Positions 1 to 6,983 are shown, counted from the stretch's first letter. The stretch is DNA of 38,159 nt from Pararhizobium mangrovi (GCF_006516965.1 NZ_VHLH01000011.1:1-38159); one strand, 5' to 3'. A program made the numbers and translations. Notes: generated by a model from the sequence alone, not told the origin.

Positions 1-47
1 TCATCCGGTCCCTCCCTGGACTCTGAAGTCTCACAACCTCAGCATCC

Positions 48-61
48 CCGGTCCGGACCGG
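48..61. repeat. 14-bp perfect palindrome upstream of the MDR gene
   Basis: The sequence CCGGTCCGGACCGG equals its own reverse complement. It lies about 75 bp before the start of the oxidoreductase gene, so it could be an operator. No regulator gene is adjacent and its role is unknown. Confidence 0.35.
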
Positions 62-134
62 ATGGACAACCTAATGAAAGCTCACAGCTAGGTGCAGGTC
101 GAAGCCCTTCAACGAACGATCGAGGTTCACGGTC

Positions 135-1142
135 ATGAAAGCCGTCCACGTCCCATCCAATGCTAGTCTGGAAACGCTTTCCGTCGTCGAGGTCGAGGAT
201 CCCGGCAAGCCCGGTCCGGGAGAGATCCGCGTGCGCATCGAGGCGAGTTCGCTCAATTTCCACGACTACGGCATTGTTTCGGGTCGTGCCCCGACGAAGG
301 AAGGCCGCATTCCGATGGCCGACGGAGCCGGCGTCGTCGAGGAAGTCGGCGCGGACGTAAGCGCCTTCGTGCCCGGCGATCACGTCGTGTCGACCTTCTT
401 CCCGACCTGGCTCGACGGCGCGCCCTTCATCTCCGATTTTTCGACCACGCCCGGCGACGGCGTCGACGGCTACGCCGTGGAGACCGTCGTGCGGCCGCAG
501 ACGTGGTTCACCCATGCGCCGGACGACTTCTCGCATGCCGAAGCAGCCACCTTGACGACGGCGGGGCTGACAGCCTGGCGCGCGCTCGTCGTCGACGGCG
601 CCATCAAGGCCGGCGACAGCGTACTTACGCTCGGCACCGGCGGCGTGTCGGTCTTCGCGCTCCAGTTCGCCAAGGCCATGGGCGCAAGCGTCGTCGCGAC
701 TTCGTCCTCGGACGAGAAGCTCGAACGCATGCGCGCGCTCGGCGCCGACCACACGATCAACTACAAGACGACGCCCGAATGGGGCAAAACCGTCTGGGAC
801 CTGACGGAAGGCCGCGGCGTCGACCATATCATCGAGGTGGGCGGACCGGGAACGCTGCCGCAATCGATCGATGCCGTGGCGATCGGCGGCCACATCGCGT
901 TGATCGGCGTGCTGACGGGCCTTGCAGGCGACATCCCGACCAGAAAGCTGATGACCAAGCAGGCGTCGCTTCGCGGCCTCATCGTCGGCAGCCGCCGGCA
1001 CCAGATGGAGATGGTTCGCGCGCTGGAGACGATCGATGTGCGCCCGGTCATCGATTCGTGCTTCGGGCTAGACCGGATCGCCGACGCGTTCCGCCACGAG
1101 GAAGCCGGCGCGCATTTTGGCAAGATCGTTCTCGAACTCTAG
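135..1142 (+). CDS. Zinc-free MDR-family NAD(P)H oxidoreductase (quinone oxidoreductase-like)
   Basis: A 335-residue medium-chain dehydrogenase/reductase. Residues 1-125 form the GroES-like domain, with the typical G-D/H-V and ADGAG segments around residues 62-83. A Rossmann NAD(P)-binding domain follows, with GTGGVS at about 167-172 and an SSSDEK segment after the second strand. There are no cysteines in the catalytic domain, so the catalytic and structural zinc sites of alcohol dehydrogenases are absent. This points to the zinc-free quinone oxidoreductase/enoyl reductase branch. The ATG follows GAGG at a reasonable distance. The gene converges on the SDR gene. Substrate cannot be told from sequence. 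Confidence 0.88.
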   Translation: MKAVHVPSNASLETLSVVEVEDPGKPGPGEIRVRIEASSLNFHDYGIVSGRAPTKEGRIPMADGAGVVEEVGADVSAFVPGDHVVSTFFPTWLDGAPFISDFSTTPGDGVDGYAVETVVRPQTWFTHAPDDFSHAEAATLTTAGLTAWRALVVDGAIKAGDSVLTLGTGGVSVFALQFAKAMGASVVATSSSDEKLERMRALGADHTINYKTTPEWGKTVWDLTEGRGVDHIIEVGGPGTLPQSIDAVAIGGHIALIGVLTGLAGDIPTRKLMTKQASLRGLIVGSRRHQMEMVRALETIDVRPVIDSCFGLDRIADAFRHEEAGAHFGKIVLEL

Positions 1143-1184
1143 AACCTTCCGGGTTCCGGCGCATCGAGGCGAAGCGGACCGGCG

Positions 1185-2012
1185 TCAGTTCTTGCCGCCG
1201 GTTTCGCCGCCCTCATCTTCCAGCGGCCGTTTAGGCCAGCCCGTGAAGCGGTTCACCGCGGCAAAATAGCCGGAATACGGAAGGAACTGCAGCATCTTCA
1301 GGAAGCCGGTGAACCGGCGCGGGAAGCTGATCTCGAAACTCTTCGAGCCGATCCCCTTGACGATGCGCCGGGCCGCGTCCTCGGGCTGCATTAGGGCCGG
1401 CATCTTGAAGTCGTTGTCGGCCGTTGCCGGCGTATCGACGAAGCCCGGATTGACGACCTGAATGCGAATGCCGAGCTTGTCGAGGTCGAATTTCAGGCTT
1501 TCCGCCATGTTGATGAGCGCGGCCTTGCTGGCACCGTAGGCAGCACTCGTCGGCAGGCCGCCGTAACCCGTCACCGAAGCGACGAGGACGATCTGCCCTC
1601 GCTCGGCGCGCCGCATCGCTTCGACCGACGGCAGAAGACCGCGCACCGAACCGCCGAGATTGACCGAGAAGGTCTTGTCGAAATCCTCGAGCTTCATCGT
1701 TTCGGCGTGCACCGGCTCGTAGGCGCCGGCGTTCAGCACCACGAGCGACAAGCCGCCATGGTCGCGTGCGATGGTCTCAACGATCGTCACCATCGCGTCC
1801 GCATCCGTCGCGTCGCCCGGCATGGGAACGATGCGCCCGGCAAGCCCCTGCGCGTCGACGGCCAACGCCTGCAACGCTTCGCCGCGACGCGCCGTGACGC
1901 ATACGGTGAAGCCCTTCTCCGCCAATTGCAGCGCCAGCGAGCGGCCTATACCGGAACTTGCGCCGGTAACCCAGGCGGCTCCATCTTCGGGACGGGCGAT
2001 ATACGGCTTCAT
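1185..2012 (-). CDS. Short-chain dehydrogenase/reductase (SDR), classical type
   Basis: A 275-residue classical SDR. The cofactor motif TGASSGIG is at residues 16-23, NAG at 94-96, and the catalytic triad is Ser146, Tyr159 and Lys163 (YGASK). The post-catalytic segment NPGFVDTPAT is normal for the family. An in-frame start 75 nt upstream exists, but the internal ATG is preceded by CCGGAGAAACC, a good ribosome binding site at proper spacing, so the shorter form was chosen. The C-terminal 50 residues (FPRRFTGFLKMLQFLPYSGYF) are hydrophobic and aromatic, perhaps membrane-associating. The substrate is unknown. It is transcribed away from the cysteine synthase gene. Confidence 0.9.
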   Translation of the reverse strand: MKPYIARPEDGAAWVTGASSGIGRSLALQLAEKGFTVCVTARRGEALQALAVDAQGLAGRIVPMPGDATDADAMVTIVETIARDHGGLSLVVLNAGAYEPVHAETMKLEDFDKTFSVNLGGSVRGLLPSVEAMRRAERGQIVLVASVTGYGGLPTSAAYGASKAALINMAESLKFDLDKLGIRIQVVNPGFVDTPATADNDFKMPALMQPEDAARRIVKGIGSKSFEISFPRRFTGFLKMLQFLPYSGYFAAVNRFTGWPKRPLEDEGGETGGKN

Positions 2013-2287
2013 GGTTTCTCCGGGAGATGGCGGCGGGACGTCCGGTTGAAATGGCGCGAAGCCCGGCGAGGTCCAGTGACCTTCCATCTTTCAAAGCGCC
2101 GTCGCGGCCCTAATCTTACGCGGCATGCCGGCAAGGCGGGGCGGTTGCCGCGTTTCCCGCCGCGCTGCGCGTCTGCCGCCGGATCGATCGCGCTCGTTGC
2201 GCGTTGGCGCAGGGAGAGCCGGCACCGGCGCGGCCTTGCCTGTTGCCCGGCGCCTTCATACTCTGGCGGCGAAAAAGAGGTTCAAGC

Positions 2288-3331
2288 ATGAATACTGTCT
2301 CCTCCGTCCTCGACACCATCGGCAACACACCGCTGATTCCCCTCAAACGCGCCTCCGAGGAAACCGGCTGCACCATCCTCGGCAAGGCCGAATTCCTCAA
2401 TCCCGGCCAGTCGGTGAAGGATCGCGCCGCGTACTACATCATCCGCGAGGCCGAGAAGCGCAACGCGCTCCAGCCCGGCGGCACGGTGGTCGAAGGGACG
2501 GCGGGCAATACGGGAATCGGGCTTGCCCTCGTCGGCTCCGCGCTCGGCTATCGCACGGTGATCGTCATCCCCGAAACGCAAAGCCAGGAGAAGAAGGACG
2601 CGCTGCGCCTGTTCGGCGCCGAACTGATCGAGGTTCCTGCCGTCCCCTACCGCAACCCGAACAACTACGTGAAGGTTTCCGGCCGGCTGGCCGAGCAGCT
2701 TGCCAAGAGCGAGGAAAACGGGGCGATCTGGGCCAACCAGTTCGACAATACCGCCAATCGGCAAGCGCACATCGAGACGACCGGCACGGAAATCTGGCAA
2801 CAGACCGAAGGCGAGGTCGACGGTTTCATCTGCGCGGTCGGCAGCGGTGGAACGCTCGCCGGCGTCGCGCAGGCACTGCGCGCGCGCAAGCGCGACATGA
2901 AGATCGGCCTTGCCGATCCTGAAGGCGCAGCGCTTTATTCCTACTATACCTCCGGCGAGTTCGCCTCCGAGGGAAGCTCCATTACCGAAGGGATCGGCCA
3001 GGGACGGATCACGGCCAATCTCGAAGGGTTCGAGCCGGACATGGCCTACCGCATCCCGGATTCGGAAGCCGTGCCCATCGTCTTCGATCTCATCCGCGAA
3101 GAGGGTCTGTGCCTCGGCGGATCGTCGGCGATCAACATTGCCGGCGCGATGCGCATGGCGCGCGAAATGGGACCGGGGCATACGATCGTGACGGTGCTTT
3201 GCGACTACGGCAATCGCTACCAGACCAAGCTCTTCAATCCGGAATTCCTTCGTTCGAAAGGCCTGCCGGTGCCCGAATGGATCGATCGCAAGCCCGAAAT
3301 CGACGTGCCGTTCGAAAAAAGCGAAGCCTGA
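2288..3331 (+). CDS. cysK: Cysteine synthase A (O-acetylserine sulfhydrylase)
   Basis: A 347-residue PLP enzyme of the cysteine synthase/cystathionine beta-synthase family. It makes L-cysteine from O-acetylserine and sulfide in the cytoplasm. The PLP lysine is Lys44 in QSVKDRAA. The substrate loop EGTAGNTGIG is at 69-78 and the phosphate-binding GSGGT at 185-189. The N-terminal IGNTPLIPL is diagnostic. The protein is somewhat longer than enterobacterial CysK (~320), as is common in alphaproteobacteria. The start was set at the ATG that begins the conserved N-terminus, with AGAGG upstream; an in-frame start 84 nt earlier is not conserved in type. No Cys-regulon neighbours are present. Confidence 0.93.
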   Translation: MNTVSSVLDTIGNTPLIPLKRASEETGCTILGKAEFLNPGQSVKDRAAYYIIREAEKRNALQPGGTVVEGTAGNTGIGLALVGSALGYRTVIVIPETQSQEKKDALRLFGAELIEVPAVPYRNPNNYVKVSGRLAEQLAKSEENGAIWANQFDNTANRQAHIETTGTEIWQQTEGEVDGFICAVGSGGTLAGVAQALRARKRDMKIGLADPEGAALYSYYTSGEFASEGSSITEGIGQGRITANLEGFEPDMAYRIPDSEAVPIVFDLIREEGLCLGGSSAINIAGAMRMAREMGPGHTIVTVLCDYGNRYQTKLFNPEFLRSKGLPVPEWIDRKPEIDVPFEKSEA

Positions 3332-3433
3332 AATGACACGGGCAAGTCGCCTCCCATCGCATACGGACGGTCTCTTCGACGCTGAAGGCGCGACGTTTGG
3401 AGGCGCGGCGAGCACCATGGCGGGAGGTCTACG

Positions 3434-3988
3434 GTGACCGACGGATCGCACAGGCAGGCGACGGTGACGTTCCTTGAGATGCGTCAGCCTTCGTCCGTGC
3501 GGTTTGCGCGGCCCATCAATACCCATGCGGCGATGCTGCGGGTGCACGACATTCCGCTGCACTTCTATCGTTATCTGCAGTTCCGTGTCGGCAAGCCGTG
3601 GCATTGGGTCTATCGCCTGCGCATGGACGACGAGACCCTTTCGGCGATCGTCCACAGCGAAGAGACGCAGATCCACGTGCTCTATGTCGACGGCGCGCCG
3701 TCCGGCTTCTTCGAACTGCACGTCGAGGACGAGACGGTCGACCTTGCCTATTTCGGGCTGATGCCGCACGTGCACGGCCGCGGGCTCGGCAAGTGGTTTC
3801 TCGGCCAGGCGGTCGAGACGGCATGGACGCTGGAGCCGGAACGCGTGACGGTGAACACCAACACGCTCGATCACCACATTGCGCTGCCGCTCTACCAGCG
3901 CGTCGGCTTTACGCCGATCGGCCAGACGGAAGCGTCGATCGATCCCCTTACCGACGACGACTACATTCGCCTCGCTCACCTCGATTGA
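3434..3988 (+). CDS. GNAT-family N-acetyltransferase (GTG start)
   Basis: A 184-residue GNAT protein. The acetyl-CoA pyrophosphate loop is HGRGLGKWFL at about 115-123, preceded by the usual beta-4 strand (DLAYFGLMP) and followed by NTNTLDHHIALPLYQRVGF, a typical motif B region. The acceptor substrate is unknown. The start is GTG, supported by GGGAGG seven bases upstream; the nearest ATG codons are internal and would cut conserved sequence. It follows cysK by about 100 bp, perhaps in the same transcript, and ends just before a strong hairpin shared with the convergent tig gene. Confidence 0.87.
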   Translation: MTDGSHRQATVTFLEMRQPSSVRFARPINTHAAMLRVHDIPLHFYRYLQFRVGKPWHWVYRLRMDDETLSAIVHSEETQIHVLYVDGAPSGFFELHVEDETVDLAYFGLMPHVHGRGLGKWFLGQAVETAWTLEPERVTVNTNTLDHHIALPLYQRVGFTPIGQTEASIDPLTDDDYIRLAHLD

Positions 3989-4006
3989 ACTCGCGTAGAC
4001 GAAAAG

Positions 4007-4039
4007 CGAAAGGCCCCGGTCGAAAACCGGGGCCTTTCG
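4007..4039. terminator. Bidirectional intrinsic terminator between GNAT and tig
   Basis: A perfect 14-bp stem (CGAAAGGCCCCGGT at 4007-4020 with its complement at 4026-4039) closes on a five-base loop. AAA precedes the GC core and TTT follows it, so it can act in both directions. It lies between two convergent stop codons. Confidence 0.85.
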
Positions 4040-4063
4040 TAAACGTAACGATGTTCCGGCGGC

Positions 4064-5431
4064 TCAGCCGGCCGCCGTGCTCGCCCTTTCGTCGTCGTCC
4101 TCTTCGGCCATCAGCTCTTCCTTGCTGACGGTCTCGTCCGTGACGTCGATTTCACCCAGCAGATGGTCGACCGTCTTCTCCTCGAAGATCGGGGCGCGAA
4201 GCGAGGCGATGGCACCCGGGTTCTGCTGGAAATACTGGTAGATCTGCTGTTCCTGACCCGGGAACTGCTGGAGCTGCTGCTGCAACGCCTGCTGCATCTC
4301 CTGCTCGCTCACCTCGACGCCGGCCTTCTCGCCGACCTCGGAAAGCACGAGACCGAGCCGCACGCGCCGCTCGGCGAGCTTGCGATACTCCGCGCGCGCT
4401 TCCTCCTCGGTCGTTTCCTCGTCCTCGAAGGTCTTGCCGGCCTGCTCGAGATCCGTGTTCACCTGCCGCCAGATGTTCTGGAACTCGGCCTCGACAAGCG
4501 TCTCGGGCACGTCGAACCGGTACATCTCGTCGAGTTGGTCGAGGATCTGCCGTTTGACCTTCTGACGCGTCATCTGGCCGTACTGGCTCTCGATCTGGCC
4601 GCGCACGAGTTCGCGTAGCTTGTCGAGCGATTCCACGCCGAGCTTCGTTGCGAGTTCATCGTCGATCTCCGCTTCCGGCGCGCTCGCCACGTCCTTTACC
4701 GTCACGTCGAAGACGGCTTCCTTGCCCGCAAGCGAGGCCTCGCCGTAATCTTCGGGGAAGGTCACGGTCACCCGCTTCTCGTCGCCGGCCTTCACGCCTT
4801 CGAGCTGATCCTCGAAGCCCGGAATGAAGGTGCCGGAGCCGAGAACGAGTTCGTGGTTCTCCGCGCTGCCGCCTTCGAAGGGTTCACTGTCGATCTTGCC
4901 GACGAAATCCATCGTCACGCGGTCGCCCTTTTCGGCGGCGCCTTCCTTCGTTTCGAAAGCACGCGTGTTGTCGGCGATGCGGCGGATCTGCTCGTCGACC
5001 TCTTCCTGCGGAATCTCGACGACCTGGCGGGTCACCTTGACCTCGCTCATGTCCTTGAGCTCGATCGGCGGAATGACTTCGTAGGCGAGCGAGAACTCGA
5101 AATCCTTATTGGCGTCGAGGATCTCGTTTGCCTCGGACTCGTCCTCTGTCATGTTGACTTCGGGCTGGGTCGCCGCCTTCTCGCCGCGTTCGGAAAGAAT
5201 TTCGTTTGGCTTGTCGCGCACGAGCTCGTTGACGAGTTCGGCCATGATCGACTTGCCGTACATCTTCTTCAGGTGCGACATCGGCACCTTGCCCGGCCGA
5301 AAGCCGTTGATCCGCACGCGGTCCTTGGTCTCCGCCAAGCGTTCGTTGCGTCGGGCTTCCATATCCGAAGCGGGGATCACGACCTTGATCTCGCGCTTCA
5401 GGCCCTCGGACAGGGTTTCTGTGACCTGCAT
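4064..5431 (-). CDS. tig: Trigger factor (ribosome-associated chaperone, peptidyl-prolyl isomerase)
   Basis: A 455-residue trigger factor. It binds ribosomal protein L23 at the exit tunnel and folds nascent chains. The ribosome-docking signature GFRPGKVP is at residues 43-50. The FKBP-type PPIase domain runs from about 165 to 245 ([10 protein letters not shown] ... [11 protein letters not shown]). The C-terminal substrate-cradle domain is helical and Gln-rich ([17 protein letters not shown]). The last 25 residues are acidic. The start is the ATG opening [15 protein letters not shown], the conserved family N-terminus; a start ten codons upstream is possible but not typical. It lies downstream of and on the same strand as tRNA-Leu, 121 bp away. 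Confidence 0.96.
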   Translation of the reverse strand: MQVTETLSEGLKREIKVVIPASDMEARRNERLAETKDRVRINGFRPGKVPMSHLKKMYGKSIMAELVNELVRDKPNEILSERGEKAATQPEVNMTEDESEANEILDANKDFEFSLAYEVIPPIELKDMSEVKVTRQVVEIPQEEVDEQIRRIADNTRAFETKEGAAEKGDRVTMDFVGKIDSEPFEGGSAENHELVLGSGTFIPGFEDQLEGVKAGDEKRVTVTFPEDYGEASLAGKEAVFDVTVKDVASAPEAEIDDELATKLGVESLDKLRELVRGQIESQYGQMTRQKVKRQILDQLDEMYRFDVPETLVEAEFQNIWRQVNTDLEQAGKTFEDEETTEEEARAEYRKLAERRVRLGLVLSEVGEKAGVEVSEQEMQQALQQQLQQFPGQEQQIYQYFQQNPGAIASLRAPIFEEKTVDHLLGEIDVTDETVSKEELMAEEDDDERASTAAG

Positions 5432-5461
5432 GTTCACACCTTCATCTGGTCGCCGCGGCAC

Positions 5462-5488
5462 GCGCCTTCGGTTCTCGCCGAAGGGCGC
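5462..5488 (-). other. Stem-loop in the tRNA-Leu/tig spacer
   Basis: GCGCCTTCGG pairs with CCGAAGGGCGC across a six-base loop, with one bulge. It lies between the tRNA-Leu 3' end and the tig start. No long U-run follows, so it may be an RNA-processing or 5' UTR element rather than a terminator. Confidence 0.4.
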
Positions 5489-5552
5489 CGCGCTAAAAAT
5501 CGATTGCCGGAATCGGCGGCACCGGACCGACGGCCGACATAGCCGGGCCGGC

Positions 5553-5637
5553 TGGTGCGGGTGGAGGGATTTGAACCCCCACGCCTCTCGGCGCTTGGAC
5601 CTAAACCAAGTGCGTCTACCAGTTCCGCCACACCCGC
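5553..5637 (-). tRNA. tRNA-Leu (anticodon UAG)
   Basis: An 85-nt class II tRNA with encoded CCA. The acceptor arm GCGGGTG pairs with CACCCGC, the discriminator is A, and TGGTAGACGCA is a leucine-type D-arm. The anticodon stem CTTGG/CCAAG encloses TTTAGGT, giving anticodon TAG. The variable arm is extended and the T-loop reads GGTTCAAATCC. The anticodon reads CUA and, by wobble, other CUN codons. Confidence 0.97.
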
Positions 5638-5688
5638 CTGGGAAGCGCTCGCAGAATTATCTGCATACGCCATCCCGAGCGCGGCGCC

Positions 5689-5716
5689 TCTATAACACCC
5701 GTTTTTTCGCGATCAA
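5689..5716 (-). promoter_or_regulatory. Predicted sigma-70 promoter of tRNA-Leu
   Basis: On the minus strand TTGATC (-35, 5716-5711) and TATAGA (-10, 5694-5689) are separated by 16 bp. The tRNA 5' end lies about 45 nt downstream of the predicted start, a normal leader for a processed tRNA. Confidence 0.6.
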
Positions 5717-5723
5717 AGGAAAA

Positions 5724-5766
5724 ATGCCCGCGATTTCGCCTATGGCAACGCCACAGGCGGGCGCAT
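5724..5766. other. Nested inverted repeat (stem-loop) between two divergent promoters
   Basis: Inner arms CGCCT/AGGCG (5737-5741, 5755-5759) and TGGC/GCCA (5743-5746, 5750-5753) surround an AAC loop. ATGC/GCAT forms outer arms. It lies between the tRNA promoter and the sRNA promoter, with no gene around it. Its role is unknown. Confidence 0.35.
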
Positions 5767-5855
5767 CCGTCGCGAAGACCGTCGACCACCATCATCGGCT
5801 GCCCACGAAATGCTCCGCCGGCCCTTGCAAAACTCGCATGGCTCGCATGAATTTA

Positions 5856-5890
5856 TTGCACTGCACAATCGCGTCGACATCGTCTATTTA
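5856..5890 (+). promoter_or_regulatory. Promoter/operator block A (drives the anti-SD sRNA)
   Basis: TTGCACTGCACAA at 5856-5868 overlaps a -35-like TGCACA (5862-5867). Exactly 17 bp later comes TATTTA (5885-5890). The same block with 17-bp spacing occurs before the first two DUF1127 genes. The predicted transcription start is near 5897. The upstream TTGCR half, repeated in all copies, looks like an activator site, possibly for a LysR-type regulator (inference). Confidence 0.6.
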
Positions 5891-5896
5891 TCGGTC

Positions 5897-6094
5897 GTCG
5901 CAACGCGGAAGCGAAGCGATGGTGCGGCGCAGGGGTTTCGATCCGATGCAGCCACACGGAAATTCTGGAATTCGTGCGGACAACTTCCTCCTCCCATTGC
6001 CCGCACGATGTGACCGTCGATCCTCCTCCTCCCGATCGTCGGTCGTGAAAATGGCGCTCGCTGGACCTCCTCCCCCAGCGAGCGCTATTTTTTT
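5897..6094 (+). ncRNA. Predicted anti-Shine-Dalgarno sRNA with three CCUCCUCCC loops ('cuckoo'/CcsR-like)
   Basis: After promoter block A come about 75 nt of leader and three consecutive stem-loops. SL1: stem 5972-5979/6001-6008 (TCGTGCGG/CCGCACGA) plus CAA/TTG, loop CUUCCUCCUCCCA. SL2: stems 6012-6016/6040-6044 and 6018-6022/6034-6038, loop CUCCUCCUCCC at 6023-6033. SL3: 11-bp stem 6054-6064/6075-6085, loop ACCUCCUCCC, then UAUUUUUUU, which makes it the intrinsic terminator. Each loop carries the same core, complementary to Shine-Dalgarno sequences, so the RNA probably base-pairs with ribosome binding sites of mRNAs. Stem sequences differ while loops are kept, as expected of selected RNA structure. 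Known relatives in Rhodobacter lie next to a DUF1127 gene, as here. The 5' end is estimated. Confidence 0.72.
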
Positions 6095-6098
6095 GCGC

Positions 6099-6122
6099 TG
6101 ATCCCTCCTCTTCCGTCGATCA
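6099..6122 (+). other. Weak fourth stem-loop with CCUCCUC loop
   Basis: TGATC (6099-6103) pairs with GATCA (6118-6122) around a loop that begins CCTCCTC. It directly follows the sRNA terminator. The stem is only 5 bp, so it may be a decayed or read-through module. Confidence 0.3.
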
Positions 6123-6201
6123 CCGTCCGGGCAACCGTATGGCCGCGTACGCATGCCATCCGCCACGGACCTGCAGGCAAAGCATATCTCCCCTGCAGAC
6201 T

Positions 6202-6236
6202 TTGCGGTGCACAAATTCGTGCAAAATGCCTATTTC
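6202..6236 (+). promoter_or_regulatory. Promoter/operator block B (first DUF1127 gene)
   Basis: TTGCGGTGCACAA at 6202-6214, then TATTTC at 6231-6236; TGCACA to TATTTC is 17 bp. It matches blocks A and C. Predicted start near 6243 gives a 5' UTR of about 70 nt before the DUF1127 ATG. Confidence 0.6.
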
Positions 6237-6314
6237 GTGGGCGGTTCCGAATTGGAACGGCCACCGCCCATTGGCAGGTGGTCCGATGGATCGAACAACG
6301 AAAAGGACAGGATC

Positions 6315-6458
6315 ATGAGCCTGAAGAAGAGCTTCCGCGAATGGCGCCGCTACCGCGAGACCGTCACCATGCTTTCGCGTATGAGCGACCACGAACTGCG
6401 CGACATCGGCGTCCAGCGCGGTGAGATCGTCTCCGTCGCCCGCCACGGCCTCGGCTGA
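6315..6458 (+). CDS. DUF1127 microprotein 1 (47 aa)
   Basis: A small basic protein beginning MSLKKSFREWRRYRETV and continuing into LSRMSDHELRDIGVQRGEI, the signature of the DUF1127 (YjiS-like) domain. Members are short, Arg-rich and often stress- or stationary-phase-induced in alphaproteobacteria. One Rhodobacter member (CcaF1) is reported to bind RNA and affect sRNA maturation. The ATG was chosen over an in-frame start 162 nt upstream because the domain starts here, AGGA lies seven bases ahead, and promoter block B would lie inside the longer version. It is followed by a clear terminator, so it is monocistronic. Confidence 0.92.
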   Translation: MSLKKSFREWRRYRETVTMLSRMSDHELRDIGVQRGEIVSVARHGLG

Positions 6459-6515
6459 GCGATGACGGTCCCTTGGCCGGTCGTCTCGACCGGGTCCGCA
6501 GGCACCTTCCAATAG

Positions 6516-6547
6516 ACCTGCCGATCGACGCGATCGGCAGGTTTTTT
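6516..6547 (+). terminator. Intrinsic terminator of DUF1127 gene 1
   Basis: A 12-bp perfect stem (ACCTGCCGATCG at 6516-6527 with 6531-6542) closes on ACG and runs into six T residues (6542-6547). It stands about 60 nt after the stop codon. Confidence 0.9.
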
Positions 6548-6648
6548 CTTCCGCTTTTCACCACATGCAAGCCTGCCATGAGCGTCACGCAGATAACGGC
6601 CGTAAAAGGGCGTTGTCATGCATGGCGCGAATACCCATCGTGAAGTTT

Positions 6649-6683
6649 TTGCGCTGCACAAGACGGCGTCGATCACCTATCTT
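6649..6683 (+). promoter_or_regulatory. Promoter/operator block C (second DUF1127 gene)
   Basis: TTGCGCTGCACAA at 6649-6661, then TATCTT at 6678-6683, with 17 bp between TGCACA and TATCTT. It is the third copy of the block seen at 5856 and 6202. Predicted start near 6690 gives a 5' UTR of about 70 nt, the same as for DUF1127 gene 1. Confidence 0.6.
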
Positions 6684-6758
6684 CCGGGTCAGAAAACAAC
6701 GAACAAGAACGCCGGCACAAATCGACCGGCACCAACCGGAATATCGATGGAGAAAGCA

Positions 6759-6902
6759 ATGAGCATCAAGAAGAGCTACAGCACCTGGCGCAAGTATCGG
6801 CAGACGGTCGACGAGCTGAACCGCATGAGCGACCGCGAACTGACCGACCTCGGCATCGGCCGCGCCGATATCCGCACCGTCGCCCGCCAGGCTTCGCGCT
6901 GA
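6759..6902 (+). CDS. DUF1127 microprotein 2 (47 aa)
   Basis: A paralogue of the preceding microprotein: MSIKKSYSTWRKYRQTVDEL, then NRMSDRELTDLGIGRADI, the DUF1127 core. The two are the same length and share most core residues (SxKKS, W.R/KYR, RMSD.EL.D.G). GGAGAAAG lies four bases before the ATG; an in-frame ATG four codons earlier would destroy this ribosome binding site. It has its own promoter block. Its 3' region holds a hairpin with a CCCUCCU loop and then a GC-rich terminator. Duplication followed by divergence is likely. Confidence 0.92.
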   Translation: MSIKKSYSTWRKYRQTVDELNRMSDRELTDLGIGRADIRTVARQASR

Positions 6903-6915
6903 ACCACATAATCTA

Positions 6916-6953
6916 GGCGCCGCATGCGTTCCCTCCTTCGCATGATCGGCGCC
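6916..6953 (+). ncRNA. Anti-SD stem-loop in the 3' UTR of DUF1127 gene 2
   Basis: GGCGCCG/CGGCGCC (6916-6922, 6947-6953) and CATGCG/CGCATG (6923-6928, 6939-6944) form a 13-bp stem with an AT bulge. The loop is UUCCCUCCUU, complementary to a Shine-Dalgarno sequence. It starts 13 nt after the stop codon and could be released as a 3'-UTR-derived sRNA ending at the terminator at 7016. The stem is strong; the function is inference. Confidence 0.5.
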
Positions 6954-6983
6954 ACCTGTCCTGCCATTCCAGCCGGCACCACT

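Noticed and set aside
1-134. A gene end at the left edge of the window
   Set aside because: A minus-strand stop triplet lies at positions 1-3, but no coding sequence with a domain could be recognised between it and the first gene.
2282-3979. A 565-codon minus-strand frame opposite cysK and the GNAT gene
   Set aside because: Antisense shadow: no start signal, no domain, and both plus-strand genes are clearly real.
5810-6013. A 67-codon plus-strand frame across the sRNA promoter
   Set aside because: It spans promoter block A and the first hairpin, has no domain, and is not DUF1127-like.
6120-6512. Minus-strand frames opposite the first DUF1127 gene
   Set aside because: No domain and no start signal; they cover the DUF1127 gene and its promoter and terminator.
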